DNA of 53,692 bases, from the NCBI GenBank assembly GCA_009773315.1, contig WRPE01000006.1, positions 94,296 through 147,987 of the forward strand, read 5' to 3'. Numbering within the stretch: the first letter of the stretch is position 1; each line of letters starts with the position of its first letter. Positions 38,620 through 48,076 of the stretch are shown in pieces. The DNA is from Syntrophaceae bacterium (GTDB taxonomy: Bacteria > Desulfobacterota > Syntrophia > Syntrophales > Smithellaceae). A program made the position numbers and the translations under genes. Below the pieces are notes generated by a model. The model was not told the DNA's origin. It saw only the letters and a list, made by a program, of their open reading frames with translations, and ran no database searches.

Positions 38620-39975
38620 TTACTTCCTCAACTGCGCCGGTGTCTTGTAGCGTTTCGGATCAACCCATTTGGCTACATGTGCTTCGTTTTCCGGACAGGA
38701 CTCATGCAGATAGGCAACCTTGCCGAGTTCCTGGAACTGGGCGATCAACTGATAAAAATAACCGGGATATGTTTTATAAGGATTGTTCGGATCAACTCTC
38801 ACACGGGAGTGATAAAAAGGAGACACTTTCTTGGTTTCATATTTCATCTTACCCAGGGAATAGACGGTTTCCACATCTTCCATTGCTTTGATCAATTTTT
38901 TAATGTCACCGGTTCCCTTAGCCTTTTCGATGGCTGCCTTGAAATGATAAATATCAGCATAGGCAATGTGAACGTGAATCTGCATGGGGATTTTACGCGC
39001 TTGCGCTTTTTTCACCAGCGGAATGGTTTTGTCCGTCAGGGGAACGTCATCAAGATCCGTGAAGGAGCTGATAACGCTTAAGCCCTTTCCACCCGTCATC
39101 TTCCAGAAATCCTTGGTCTGGGCAACGCCACCGTACATCATAACCTGAATGTCCTTTGCCGCCGAATCGTTCCACTGTTTGGTAAAAGATTCCACATCGG
39201 TAAACCAGGAGCTGACGAAAAAAATAAGATCGGCATCGGCTTTCTTGATGTCCTGAAGAATTGGCAGAAACATGGTGCCGCGGGGTTTCACCAACTTGCT
39301 GTAGACAATTTCCAGACCGCATTCCTGAGCCATTTTCTCCCAGGTCGGCAAATTGAGATCAGGGATGCCTTTGCGCCATTCCTGCGTCCAGGTCAGATCT
39401 TCCCATAGAATGGCCAGCTTACGTGCTTTTATATATTCGGGTATCGTCTTGCAGAAGAAATATTTCTGCTGGGCGTAATGAGCCGGTTCCGCATCCCAGT
39501 CGCGGAAGTTATGGTCATATTTCGGCGCTTCTTTGAGGATGCGCGCCGTCAGTTCTGAACCCATCGGCCCGTTGAAAACCAGAATATGAGGATATTCCTT
39601 GGCCAGCTGTCCGGAGGCTTCCTGCACAGCCAGACAGATTTCCGTACGGCCTTCCACTGAAATAAACTTGGCCTTGTCATCGATGACTAATTTACGAAAC
39701 GCTTCCACAGACAGAGACGTATCGCCCTTGTTATCCATAACCACATACTTGACCGGCCGTCCCAGAATGCCACCGGCAGCATTGACTTCCTCTACCGCCA
39801 TTTTCTGGATGTCCATACACGGCCTGGTACCGGGTGACGCTACCATGCCTATGTAGCCGATCACAAACGGCTCGCCTTTCGGCTGCGCCATTGAGATGGA
39901 CGGTGCACTGATTGCAATGGCAACCAGTAGCATCAACGTTGTAAAAACGATAACACCTCTTGATCGCTTCATCAT
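38620..39975 (-). CDS. Liv-type ABC transporter substrate-binding protein
   Basis: A 451-residue periplasmic binding protein of the LivK/type 1 family. The signal peptide ends near ISMAQPKG (about residue 30). The mature start FVIGYIGMVASPGTRPCMDI and AVEEVNAAGGILGRPVKYVV are typical. It is longer than classic LivK (about 350-370), with an extended C-terminus. It ends an operon with Liv-type permeases, ATPases and two CoA-transferases, so the ligand is more likely an organic or aromatic acid than a branched-chain amino acid (inference). Confidence 0.92.
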   Translation of the reverse strand: MMKRSRGVIVFTTLMLLVAIAISAPSISMAQPKGEPFVIGYIGMVASPGTRPCMDIQKMAVEEVNAAGGILGRPVKYVVMDNKGDTSLSVEAFRKLVIDDKAKFISVEGRTEICLAVQEASGQLAKEYPHILVFNGPMGSELTARILKEAPKYDHNFRDWDAEPAHYAQQKYFFCKTIPEYIKARKLAILWEDLTWTQEWRKGIPDLNLPTWEKMAQECGLEIVYSKLVKPRGTMFLPILQDIKKADADLIFFVSSWFTDVESFTKQWNDSAAKDIQVMMYGGVAQTKDFWKMTGGKGLSVISSFTDLDDVPLTDKTIPLVKKAQARKIPMQIHVHIAYADIYHFKAAIEKAKGTGDIKKLIKAMEDVETVYSLGKMKYETKKVSPFYHSRVRVDPNNPYKTYPGYFYQLIAQFQELGKVAYLHESCPENEAHVAKWVDPKRYKTPAQLRK

Positions 39976-40049
39976 GTTACCCTCCTCATAAAAAAAGCTT
40001 TTAAAAAATTAATGATCAAATTTTGCTGAATATTTGATCCTTCCAGTTA

Positions 40050-41372
40050 CTAATCGTTCAGATATTTTTTGCTGATATACTCATTATCCTTACCGATCTC
40101 ACTTGAGACCCATTTGACCCGGGGAGGCGACTCGGACATTTTCACAAAATTGGCGCTGATGGTGTATTTCCCCAGTTTTTCGTCCTCGACTTCCTGAAAG
40201 GCCTTACGGATCTGCCACTGCTTATTTTTCATCGCCTCTTCCGGTGTCATAAGCTTCATGACAATCGGCACACCGCCGCCCCGCCACTTGGACCGTGCGG
40301 ATCTTTTGCTGTAATTGAGCGCCATTTTAACCAGCTCATCGCTGGTGAATTGAAGCGTTTTTCCCTCGATAATCTTATGCAAGTGCAGCGCCTGTTCCAG
40401 AATGTCGGGGATGCGGTCCGACGAATAGCGCCAATCGTCTTCCTGTTCCCAGAGACCGAGAATTTTTAAGAGTGCGCGAAAATCATGATCACGGGGCGCG
40501 GCGATCGCTACAAAGCCGTCTTTGCATTTCCAGTGTCCATAAGGATACAAAATGAAATCCAGGACGCCGATACGCGGGCGCGCTTTTTCCCAGGTATAAC
40601 CGATGGTGGCCGGCATGCCGACCATGGAAGAATAGGCGTCCATGCCGGCGACGTCCACCATCTGACCCTGGCCGGTGTTTTGCCGGTGGATCAGGGCGAC
40701 CGTGCCGCCGAGGACTGCAGAAAGTCCGGAGACATACCAGCCCGCCCACATGCCGCCGCGCAGAGGCCAGCTATTCGGTTCGGGTTCATTGGGCGTCCCG
40801 CCCATTTGCGCAGGTAGTCCGGAACCCGCCTGTGAGGTAATATCCGTATCCGGCATGTTAGCGGATTCTTTGGCTTTATCCGTGTATTGCCCATACGCGG
40901 AAAGCGCGATATAAACCAATCCCGGGTTATCCACGCTTAGTTGACGGTAGCCGATTCCCCAGCTGTCCATCTCGCCGGGCGGGAAACTTTCGATGACCAC
41001 CGCCGCTTTTTTGGCGAGTTTGGCAAAAATTTTCCTGTCTTCGGGATTGTTTTTAATGTCGAGCGTCATGTATCGTTTGTTGCGTCCCTCGAACATAAAC
41101 GGGATGCCCACCCCCTTGACCGTGACGCCGAAGGGTGTAATCTGGCGCGCCGGATCGCCATCCGCCGGCTCAATTTTGATGACTTCCGCTCCAAACTCGG
41201 CCAGAAAACTTGCGCAGATAATACCTGCGAAGTTGGCCGAACTGACATCGAGCACCAAAATGTCATCGAGCACTTCCGGCTTTCCTTCGGCGTTCATAAT
41301 TTCGGCCAGGATTTTCCCCCGGTCACTGCCCTTGGCCGCGTGTCGAGTATAAATTTCTTCCTTCGGGCTCAT
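40050..41372 (-). CDS. Class III CoA-transferase (CaiB/BaiF family), second subunit
   Basis: A 440-residue family III CoA-transferase. Marks are LVLDVSSANFAGIICASFLA, FGAEVIKIEPADGDPAR, MTLDIKNNPEDRKIFAKLA, VVIESFPPGEMDSWGIGY and GQGQMVDVAGMDAYSSM, where an Asp of the D-x-x-x-x-D-A stretch is the likely catalytic residue by analogy. Its start overlaps the stop of the preceding CoA-transferase by 4 bases (ATGA), typical of coupled subunits. The N-terminal 35 residues precede the usual fold start. Substrate unknown; probably the acid imported by the same operon. Confidence 0.92.
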   Translation of the reverse strand: MSPKEEIYTRHAAKGSDRGKILAEIMNAEGKPEVLDDILVLDVSSANFAGIICASFLAEFGAEVIKIEPADGDPARQITPFGVTVKGVGIPFMFEGRNKRYMTLDIKNNPEDRKIFAKLAKKAAVVIESFPPGEMDSWGIGYRQLSVDNPGLVYIALSAYGQYTDKAKESANMPDTDITSQAGSGLPAQMGGTPNEPEPNSWPLRGGMWAGWYVSGLSAVLGGTVALIHRQNTGQGQMVDVAGMDAYSSMVGMPATIGYTWEKARPRIGVLDFILYPYGHWKCKDGFVAIAAPRDHDFRALLKILGLWEQEDDWRYSSDRIPDILEQALHLHKIIEGKTLQFTSDELVKMALNYSKRSARSKWRGGGVPIVMKLMTPEEAMKNKQWQIRKAFQEVEDEKLGKYTISANFVKMSESPPRVKWVSSEIGKDNEYISKKYLND

Positions 41373-42724
41373 TTTCTAACCTCTTTTCCGTAGTTATAGA
41401 TGGGGTCCTCGCTCAGATTATAATAGACAGGTGGTTTCAGTCCCGGCCTGTCGTCAAATGTCCCGATGACTTTTTTCTTTTCCAGGTCCTGAATTTCCTC
41501 TTCCGACATCCCCAGAAACTTCTTGAGCACAAGGCGGTTATGATAACCGAGCGGCCGCGCCAGCCACTTGGTGCGCGAGGGCGTGCCGGAGAGCTGAGCG
41601 GATGGGCCGGCAATCACCAGATTGCCGTAAACATCGTCCTTGAAAAGAACGACACTGCCCCGCTTACGTCGCCACTCGTCATAAGCGATGGAATAGTCGT
41701 CCGCCACTTCAGCTGCCGGGAATCCTTTTTCATCGGCCAACTTGACGATATCGGCGCAGGATTTTGACTTGATCCAATCGACCGCCATCGCGGTCAGCGC
41801 TTTGGCGTTTTCAGGCTTTAATCTTTCCAGCGTGCTGGCAAAACGCGGATCCGTGGCCCATTCGGCCTTGCCTATGGCACCGGCAAAGTTTTTGAACTGA
41901 TCAGCCGTCGCGCAGGCCAATGCCAGAAACTTGTCGTCGGCTGTTTTAAAGATGGATGCCGGCATCATGGTAGGATCTGTGTTTCCCGTGCGCCCAATCG
42001 CTTCTTTTGTTACCGAATGATACGTGTAATGATACAGAAGACGCATCAGACCCTCGGTTTGAGCCATATCAATATATTGCCCCTTGCCGGTTTTCTTGCG
42101 GTGATAAAGGGCCATTAAGATCGCCAGAGCGCCGAAATTGCCGGGAACGAAATCACCGACGTAGTCCGGCAGCTTGTAATAAATATCCGTATCCGGATAG
42201 CCGTTTAAGGTCAGCACACCGCTGGCACCCTGGGCCAGCAAATCCCAGCCGGGGAAATAGCGCATCGGACCAAACTGGCCGTAAGTGGAACAGCTTAAGA
42301 AGACGATTTTGGGATTAATCTGTGATATCTTTTCATAACCGATGCCCCACGCATCTGCCGTGCCGGGCGCAAAGTTTTCAATGACCACGTCCGCTCCTTC
42401 GGCCATTTTATAGATGAGCTCCTTGGACTGTTTCAACTGGAGATTAACCGAAAGAAAATACTTATTTTTTGTGATATTGTGCCAGATTGGATTCGAGTGC
42501 TTCCAGTATTTTCCCCAGTAGGTCGCCGGTCGCCAGAGATCGCCGTAAAAAGGCAACTCCAGTTTAATGACTTCTGCGCCGTAATCCGCAAGCAGCCTTG
42601 CCGCAATCGGTCCGAAAATCACGTGAGAGAAATCCAGCACCCGAATGCCTTTGAGCGCTTCGGGCTTTTGGTTTGCCTCGTCGGGATTGAAAAGTTTTGC
42701 CGTATAAGAAAAATAATCTTCCAT
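41369..42724 (-). CDS. Class III CoA-transferase (CaiB/BaiF family), first subunit
   Basis: A 451-residue family III CoA-transferase. Marks are IRVLDFSHVIFGPIAARLLA, DYGAEVIKLELPFYGD, VVIENFAPGTADAWGIGYEK and GKGQYIDMAQTEGLMRLL. In the last motif the second acidic position is Glu, while the partner subunit has Asp. Both genes overlap by 4 bases. Adjacent, non-identical class III genes are known to form heteromers in benzylsuccinate and succinyl-CoA:malate CoA-transferases; a similar heteromer is inferred here. The gene begins 3 bases before the LivF-type ATPase end on the same transcript. Confidence 0.92.
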   Translation of the reverse strand: MEDYFSYTAKLFNPDEANQKPEALKGIRVLDFSHVIFGPIAARLLADYGAEVIKLELPFYGDLWRPATYWGKYWKHSNPIWHNITKNKYFLSVNLQLKQSKELIYKMAEGADVVIENFAPGTADAWGIGYEKISQINPKIVFLSCSTYGQFGPMRYFPGWDLLAQGASGVLTLNGYPDTDIYYKLPDYVGDFVPGNFGALAILMALYHRKKTGKGQYIDMAQTEGLMRLLYHYTYHSVTKEAIGRTGNTDPTMMPASIFKTADDKFLALACATADQFKNFAGAIGKAEWATDPRFASTLERLKPENAKALTAMAVDWIKSKSCADIVKLADEKGFPAAEVADDYSIAYDEWRRKRGSVVLFKDDVYGNLVIAGPSAQLSGTPSRTKWLARPLGYHNRLVLKKFLGMSEEEIQDLEKKKVIGTFDDRPGLKPPVYYNLSEDPIYNYGKEVRK

Positions 42725-42726
42725 TG

Positions 42727-43431
42727 CTATCTCCCTAAATATGCCTTTTTCACCAGATTGTTCTTCATCAGATCCTTACCGCTTCCCTCCAGCACAATTC
42801 TTCCTTCCTGAATAATGTAGCCGCGATCAGCCAGCTGCAGGGCACGCAGCACGTTTTGTTCGGTAAGTAAAATCGTCAGCCCCGTTTCCCTGAGTTTGCC
42901 AAGGGTTTCGTAAACACTATCGACGATCAGCGGAGCCAGACCAATCGAGGGTTCATCGACCATTAAAAGATGCGGGATGGCCATCAGTCCCCGGCCAATT
43001 TTCAGCATCTGCTGCTCGCCGCCGGAAAGCAGACGCGCGGCCATGTTGCATCGCTCCTTGAGAATCGGAAACAGACTATAGACATATTCCATGGTTTTTT
43101 TTCTTTTGGACCAGGCTGTTTTCCGATAAGCGCCCAGCAGAAGATTTTCCCTGACGGTCATAAAAGGAAAGCTTTTCGTGCCTTCCGGAACCTGCACAAT
43201 GCCTCGATCCACAATTTTATGCGACGGCAAACCCTGAATGGCTTCATCACGAAAAATTACTCTGCCGCTGGTAGGCTTCATCATGCCCTGAATCACATTC
43301 AGAATCGTACTTTTCCCGGTGCCGTTGGAACCCAGGATGGTCACAATTTCCGATTGCCGGACATTGAAACTGACGCCATGCAACGCCGGAATGACACCGA
43401 AAGACGCGCTTATTTCATTAACTTCAAGCAT
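42727..43431 (-). CDS. Liv-type ABC transporter ATP-binding protein (LivF-like)
   Basis: A 234-residue ABC ATPase. Walker A is LGSNGTGKST, the signature is LLSGGEQQMLKIGRGL, Walker B LLMVDEPSIGLAP, and the C-terminal GYIIQEGRIVLEGSG is typical of LivF. Start overlaps the LivG-like stop by 8 bases. It pairs with the LivG-like ATPase to energise the LivH/LivM-like permease. Confidence 0.95.
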   Translation of the reverse strand: MLEVNEISASFGVIPALHGVSFNVRQSEIVTILGSNGTGKSTILNVIQGMMKPTSGRVIFRDEAIQGLPSHKIVDRGIVQVPEGTKSFPFMTVRENLLLGAYRKTAWSKRKKTMEYVYSLFPILKERCNMAARLLSGGEQQMLKIGRGLMAIPHLLMVDEPSIGLAPLIVDSVYETLGKLRETGLTILLTEQNVLRALQLADRGYIIQEGRIVLEGSGKDLMKNNLVKKAYLGR

Positions 43432-44170
43432 ATTCCCTCCACCCTCTACCCAGGTACGCTTCGATCACATCATCATTATTGACCACCTCATCCGGTGTGC
43501 CTTCCGCTAATTTGGCGCCGTAATTGATGGCGACAATCCGGTCGGCTGCTTCCATTAAAACCGCCATGACATGCTCAATCCAGAAGATGGTGACGCCGAA
43601 TTGCTCTTTGGCCCGGGCGATCATATGGATGGCCTTATTGGCTTCGCCGGGGTTGAGGCCGGCCATGACCTCGTCGATAAACAGCAGTTGGGGCGTGGTA
43701 GCCAGAGCGCGCGCCAGTTCCAGCATTCTCAGTTCGTAGAAGGTCAGATCGCGTGCCAGGATATTGCGTTTGCTGAAGAGGCCGACAAATTCCAGATAAT
43801 GCGTTGCATCGTACATGGCGTCCTGAAAACTCTGATTGATCCTTTTTTTGCCGGCAATGGAACTGGCCAGAACACTGGTCAGCGCCGTCAATTCCGGGAA
43901 GGGACGCGGAATCTGATAGGTGCGGGCAAGCCCCATATACGCTCTTTGATGCGGCTTCATATCCGTGATATCCACACCGTTCATCTCAATTTTACCGGAT
44001 GTAGCGGGAAGATAACCCGTCAAACAATTGACCACTGTGGATTTACCAGCGCCGTTAGGACCGATAAATCCCAGCGTTTCTCCTTTGTGAATTTCAAAGG
44101 AGACATTGTTCACCGCCACGATCCCTCCGAAACGTTTGACCAGATTGCTCACTTTAATTAATGGAGTCAT
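43424..44170 (-). CDS. Liv-type ABC transporter ATP-binding protein (LivG-like)
   Basis: A 248-residue ABC ATPase. Walker A is FIGPNGAGKST and Walker B LLFIDEVMAGLNPGE, with the LivG-like extended loop RAYMGLARTYQIPRPFPELT. The signature region reads DLTFYELRMLELARAL, without the usual Gly pair of LSGGQ. The ATG at 44170 with GGAGGTAACC is chosen; an in-frame upstream start at 44476 would add 102 residues lying over the permease gene in another frame. Confidence 0.94.
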   Translation of the reverse strand: MTPLIKVSNLVKRFGGIVAVNNVSFEIHKGETLGFIGPNGAGKSTVVNCLTGYLPATSGKIEMNGVDITDMKPHQRAYMGLARTYQIPRPFPELTALTSVLASSIAGKKRINQSFQDAMYDATHYLEFVGLFSKRNILARDLTFYELRMLELARALATTPQLLFIDEVMAGLNPGEANKAIHMIARAKEQFGVTIFWIEHVMAVLMEAADRIVAINYGAKLAEGTPDEVVNNDDVIEAYLGRGWREYA

Positions 44171-44172
44171 GG

Positions 44173-45213
44173 TTACCTCCGCACATGAATGGTTGGCAAA
44201 TATTCGCGATAACGGCGCTTTCGATAAAGGCCAAATAAACCTTCCGGAAGAGCAAACAACAGAGCCAGCAGAATAATAGGGAACACCACCGGCTGGATGG
44301 GCCCCATATATCGAATCAGCAGCATCTCCAGGAAAGAGACAAAATAGCCGCCGACCACGCAGCCGAAAATCTGGGCTCGTCCGCCGATCATCAGCACCAG
44401 CAGAATCTTCAGCATAAACGTCAGCGGCAAATAAGTAATGCCGGCAAACGAACTGAAATAATGGGCGTAAAACCATCCGATGATGCCGACCATGGTCGAG
44501 GCGGCAACAAACGCGATAATTTTAATCTTGTTGATATTGATGCCGATGGAATGGGCGACGTCCTCATCATCATTAATCGACGCCATTAAAAGGCCGTAGC
44601 GCGACTTAAGCACTTTGTTGATAATCCACAAGTAGGCAAACATGATGACCGTGGAAAGATAGCCGATGATCAGAAAATTGTTTTTGGCGTTGCCGGTGTC
44701 CAGGAGCGGCACAATGCCGAAGAGACCGGTATCCCCTTTGAATATATCGGTATAGATGAAGGTCACTTCCAGGAAAACCAGCGGCAAAAGCAACGTCAGG
44801 AGGACATAGTAAAGACCCCGCGCCATGATGACCAGCGGGCTGAATAAAAAAGCCGCGATCATCGTAATCAGAATGGCAAACGGTAGGGTGGTCAGCGGGC
44901 CCCAGCCGTAAGCGATGCTGAGCAGAGCAGCCGCATAGCCTCCCACGCCGATGTAAAATTGAGGGCCGAAGTTCATGCGTCCCGTACCGATGGTCATCAG
45001 CGCCAGGGGCATCGCGATGGCGGCGTAGATATTGGCCGAAATCATCGTATTGATCAGGCCGGGGCTGACAAAGTAGCATACCGTTGGAGCAATAAAAAGG
45101 AGGGCGACCCAGATCAGTGTGTTGCGCCAATAGCGCGGCTCCAGAACCCATTCCCATTTTTTCGTTCCAAGCCGGATAACAATGCGGTCTCGCTTTAATT
45201 CCATTTCTACCAT
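44173..45213 (-). CDS. Liv-type ABC transporter permease (LivM-like)
   Basis: A 346-residue inner-membrane permease with about nine hydrophobic segments. Family marks are ALMTIGTGRMNFGPQFYIGV and GRAQIFGCVVGGYFVSFLEM, and the cytoplasmic loop SRYGLLMASINDDEDVAHSI with the conserved E/D-A-A-like motif. The end lies 2 bases before the LivG-like start codon, with the GGAGG ribosome site inside its last codons. Its start overlaps the LivH-like gene by 7 bases. Confidence 0.93.
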   Translation of the reverse strand: MVEMELKRDRIVIRLGTKKWEWVLEPRYWRNTLIWVALLFIAPTVCYFVSPGLINTMISANIYAAIAMPLALMTIGTGRMNFGPQFYIGVGGYAAALLSIAYGWGPLTTLPFAILITMIAAFLFSPLVIMARGLYYVLLTLLLPLVFLEVTFIYTDIFKGDTGLFGIVPLLDTGNAKNNFLIIGYLSTVIMFAYLWIINKVLKSRYGLLMASINDDEDVAHSIGININKIKIIAFVAASTMVGIIGWFYAHYFSSFAGITYLPLTFMLKILLVLMIGGRAQIFGCVVGGYFVSFLEMLLIRYMGPIQPVVFPIILLALLFALPEGLFGLYRKRRYREYLPTIHVRR

Positions 45214-46082
45214 AACGACTCACTCCTTGCTAAGCCTTGGGGTCGAATAACCAAAATGACCATGACAAGAATCAACGCCGACAAATTCATAAAGCGCGGC
45301 TCTCCAATAACAAAACAGATGATGGCGTGGGTAAATCCGATTAAAAAACTGGCCATGATCGTGCCTTTAATGTTACCCAAACCGCCTAAAACTGCGATGA
45401 GGATCGCGGTAACCATGTACATCCAGCCCATGCCCGGCTCGACCGACCAGACCGGTGAGACAATGAGCATCCCGATAATGACGGGCAACAGGACGATCAT
45501 CATCGTAAACATATAGAGCGTTTCAACATTGATGCCGACAATTTTCGACGAGTAGATGTCCTGGGATAAAGCCCGGATGGCCATACCGGTTTTTGTTTTA
45601 ACAAAGAAGAAAACGAACGCACCGGTCAGCGCGAGAGCGATCACGGCGCCGACCATCAGCTGCTTGGGCACCACCACGTCCCAGAATTGGAACGTGCCGG
45701 CCATCAGCGTTGTCTCCAGATAAACACCAGCCTGAACCGGATAAAAATAATTGGCCGCCTGCTCAACAATCAACGCCACCAGGAGCAGCGCCGTCAGAAG
45801 AACATCCTCGGTTGCGAGATATTTTTTAATCATGCCTTTGTAAATGAGAATGGCTACAATAAATTGAACCACGACCATGCCTAAAATGGAAGGGATCAGA
45901 GGCCAATCGAGCGCTGACATAAACATCCAGGTGCCGTAAACCGTGAGAGGAAAGATATAAGCGTATCCGAGATGAAAAATCCGCAGCACCCCGCAGATCA
46001 GAGAAAAACCAAGAGCAATCAGAAGATAAATTGAACCCAGCACAAAAGTAAAAACGACAACACTCTGAATATAAGTCCACAT
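45207..46082 (-). CDS. Liv-type ABC transporter permease (LivH-like)
   Basis: A 291-residue inner-membrane permease and the first gene of the operon. Marks are IYLLIALGFSLICGVLRIFH (the LivH G-L-x-L-I-x-G-V motif), KTGMAIRALSQDIYSSKIVG and VLGGLGNIKGTIMASFLIGF. About eight hydrophobic segments. GAGGGTG precedes the ATG. The following order is permease, ATPase, ATPase, CoA-transferase, CoA-transferase, binding protein. Confidence 0.94.
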   Translation of the reverse strand: MWTYIQSVVVFTFVLGSIYLLIALGFSLICGVLRIFHLGYAYIFPLTVYGTWMFMSALDWPLIPSILGMVVVQFIVAILIYKGMIKKYLATEDVLLTALLLVALIVEQAANYFYPVQAGVYLETTLMAGTFQFWDVVVPKQLMVGAVIALALTGAFVFFFVKTKTGMAIRALSQDIYSSKIVGINVETLYMFTMMIVLLPVIIGMLIVSPVWSVEPGMGWMYMVTAILIAVLGGLGNIKGTIMASFLIGFTHAIICFVIGEPRFMNLSALILVMVILVIRPQGLARSESLW

Positions 46083-46636
46083 GCCTTTTCACCCTCTATG
46101 AATAGATCTAAAATTTTTTCATAACAACGATCATGAAAAGTTCCCGAAATTCCCGGAAACCACTTCTTGCGCTTCGATCAGCGCTGGATAACATCGAATC
46201 CAGCACGCCGGGTAAAGACACAAAAAACAATCGTAACCGAACGGAGCCGGTGCAATTGTTGTCGAAAAAATCGTAACAATGATCTTTGATGCTTGTTGAA
46301 AGATTGAAAATGTTTGGAAATATCTTTGGCTGGCGTCAAACCCTGGCGGGAATCACGCGGATTGACTTCGGCATGGACGATACTACGTTGAGGCAAAAAA
46401 TATATCGCGAACACAAGGCCTCCAAAGCTTTCAGTTTTTGAATCTGTTCCCTTTTCAGGAAAACCGTTTGGCAATAAATTCTGCAAGTCGGCTTCCAAGG
46501 ATCATTCGTTTTTCAGCTGCTTTGAAATGGTTCACATAAAATATTTGCATCATGTTAAAAAATGCGAAAGCGGTTTAATTACTAAAACATGTAATTTTAT
46601 TTGTCAACGAAAAAATAGCTTAGAAAATATTTTTTT
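46083..46636. other. 554-base gap without a recognisable gene
   Basis: Upstream of the transporter operon and downstream of the DUF3343 gene. A 106-codon minus-strand frame at 46178-46498 has no ribosome site and no recognisable family, and was rejected. The left part should contain the livH promoter, but no clear -10/-35 pair was seen. The right part (46520-46636) is AT-rich. A transposase or regulator remnant could be hidden, but none was identified. Confidence 0.5.
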
Positions 46637-46864
46637 TCAAAGCGACATTATTTCAAAGAAATCCAGCTTGCCTTGCAGAATATTTTCCAACAGATTTCTG
46701 TCGGACAGATTGAAACGCAAGCAGACGCCGCAGTCGGAACTGAGATGACGTGGCACGGGAATGAGCTTGCAGGAAATATTTTGAGCCTTGATGATCTTTT
46801 CGGCACGCAGCGCGTGACTTATGGATGCAAACAAAACGACAGCCTGGGATGAGGGATCGGTCAT
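46637..46864 (-). CDS. DUF3343 domain protein
   Basis: A 75-residue protein with the DUF3343 pattern: VVLFASISHALRAEKIIKAQ, then KLIPVPRHLSSDCGVCLRF. The C-G-V-C-L pair of Cys is conserved in the family and may bind or carry a chalcogen. DUF3343 genes commonly sit beside cysteine desulfurase-like, TusA-like and YedE genes in selenium-related operons. It is the last gene here, 27 bases after the desulfurase. Confidence 0.9.
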   Translation of the reverse strand: MTDPSSQAVVLFASISHALRAEKIIKAQNISCKLIPVPRHLSSDCGVCLRFNLSDRNLLENILQGKLDFFEIMSL

Positions 46865-46891
46865 CGACGAAACGTTTATCCTTTCAAAAGA

Positions 46892-48049
46892 TCAGCGATT
46901 TATAAGCCCTATAATAGCCTCAGCGGCGTAATCCGCATCCTCGCTTGTATTGAGAAAACCGAAACTGAAACGAACCGTCCCTTGTGGAAATGTCCCGATG
47001 GTCCGGTGGGCCGACGGCGCGCAGTGCAAACCCGGCCGACACAGAATGCCCCATTTTTCTTCAAAGTAAAGAGCAGCATCCGACGGCGTGATATTCCGGA
47101 CGTTAAACGACACAACCGCGGTTTGTATGGCGGCATTATTCAGACCATAAACGACGACACGATCTCTTAATGCTATCATGTGATCCAGAAAACGGGCCGT
47201 TAGTTGTTCTTCTTTCGCCCGGATCACTGCGATGGTCTTTCCGCTAATGAAGTTCGCTCCCGCGCCCAGACCGGCAATGCCTATGGTGTTAGGTGTGCCG
47301 CTTTCATACTTGTCCGGCATAAAATCCGGCTGCTTTTCAAATTCAGAGCGGCTGCCCGTTCCGCCCATCATAAGCGGTGGAATTTTTTTCTCCAGCCCTT
47401 TGCGGATATAAAGCCCTCCTGTGCCCTGTGGCCCATAGAGTGATTTATGGCCGGTAAAAGCCAAAATATCAATTTTCATTCTCTGCACATCGACCGGCAA
47501 AGCGCCCGCTGTTTGCGCTGCGTCCACACAAAAAATAATGTCGCCTTGCTCCTTAAGCCGTAAACCAACCGCTTCAATCGGAAAAATCGTTCCCGTCACA
47601 TTGGAAGCATGCGTCAGAACAACCATTCTGGTGTCATTCCGAACGGCTTTGCTGATGTCATCAGGATCAAGTTCGCCGCGCGGAGAGCAGGGAATCACCG
47701 ATACTTTCACGCCTTGCGATTCAAGAAATCGCAACGGCCTCATCACGGAGTTATGTTCCATGGCGCTGGTGATGATATGGTCGCCCGGTTTCAATGTTCC
47801 CTGCAGGGCTATATTGAGCGCCTCCGTGGAATTTTTCGTCAGAGCGAGGCACAGCGGGTCATCGATGTTGAAAAGGCGAGCCAATATTTCACGCGTTTCG
47901 TAAACAATGCGCCCGGCGTCGATGCAAAGTCCATGTCCGGAGCGGCCGGGATTGGCGCCAATGGTCTGCTGATAAGAAATCATCGCCGCAAGCATCGCAT
48001 CCGGTTTGGGAAACGACGTTGCGGCGTTATCCAGATAAATTGTTTTCAT
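46892..48049 (-). CDS. Cysteine desulfurase-like class V aminotransferase
   Basis: A 385-residue PLP enzyme. It opens with IYLDNAATSFPKPDAML. The PLP Lys is in AFTGHKSLYGPQGTGGLYI (about residue 202), preceded by CVDAAQTAGALPVD. The likely catalytic Cys is in RPGLHCAPSAHRTIGTF (about residue 341). This branch, often found with YedE, TusA-like and DUF3343 proteins, probably removes sulfur or selenium from (seleno)cysteine. It follows the TusA-like gene after 27 bases. Confidence 0.92.
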   Translation of the reverse strand: MKTIYLDNAATSFPKPDAMLAAMISYQQTIGANPGRSGHGLCIDAGRIVYETREILARLFNIDDPLCLALTKNSTEALNIALQGTLKPGDHIITSAMEHNSVMRPLRFLESQGVKVSVIPCSPRGELDPDDISKAVRNDTRMVVLTHASNVTGTIFPIEAVGLRLKEQGDIIFCVDAAQTAGALPVDVQRMKIDILAFTGHKSLYGPQGTGGLYIRKGLEKKIPPLMMGGTGSRSEFEKQPDFMPDKYESGTPNTIGIAGLGAGANFISGKTIAVIRAKEEQLTARFLDHMIALRDRVVVYGLNNAAIQTAVVSFNVRNITPSDAALYFEEKWGILCRPGLHCAPSAHRTIGTFPQGTVRFSFGFLNTSEDADYAAEAIIGLINR

Positions 48050-48076
48050 TGAAACTTTCTGTCCAACGGCGATCTT

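Noticed and set aside
46178-46498. 106-codon minus-strand open frame upstream of the Liv-type operon
   Set aside because: No ribosome site, no family resemblance, and the composition does not look like its neighbours.
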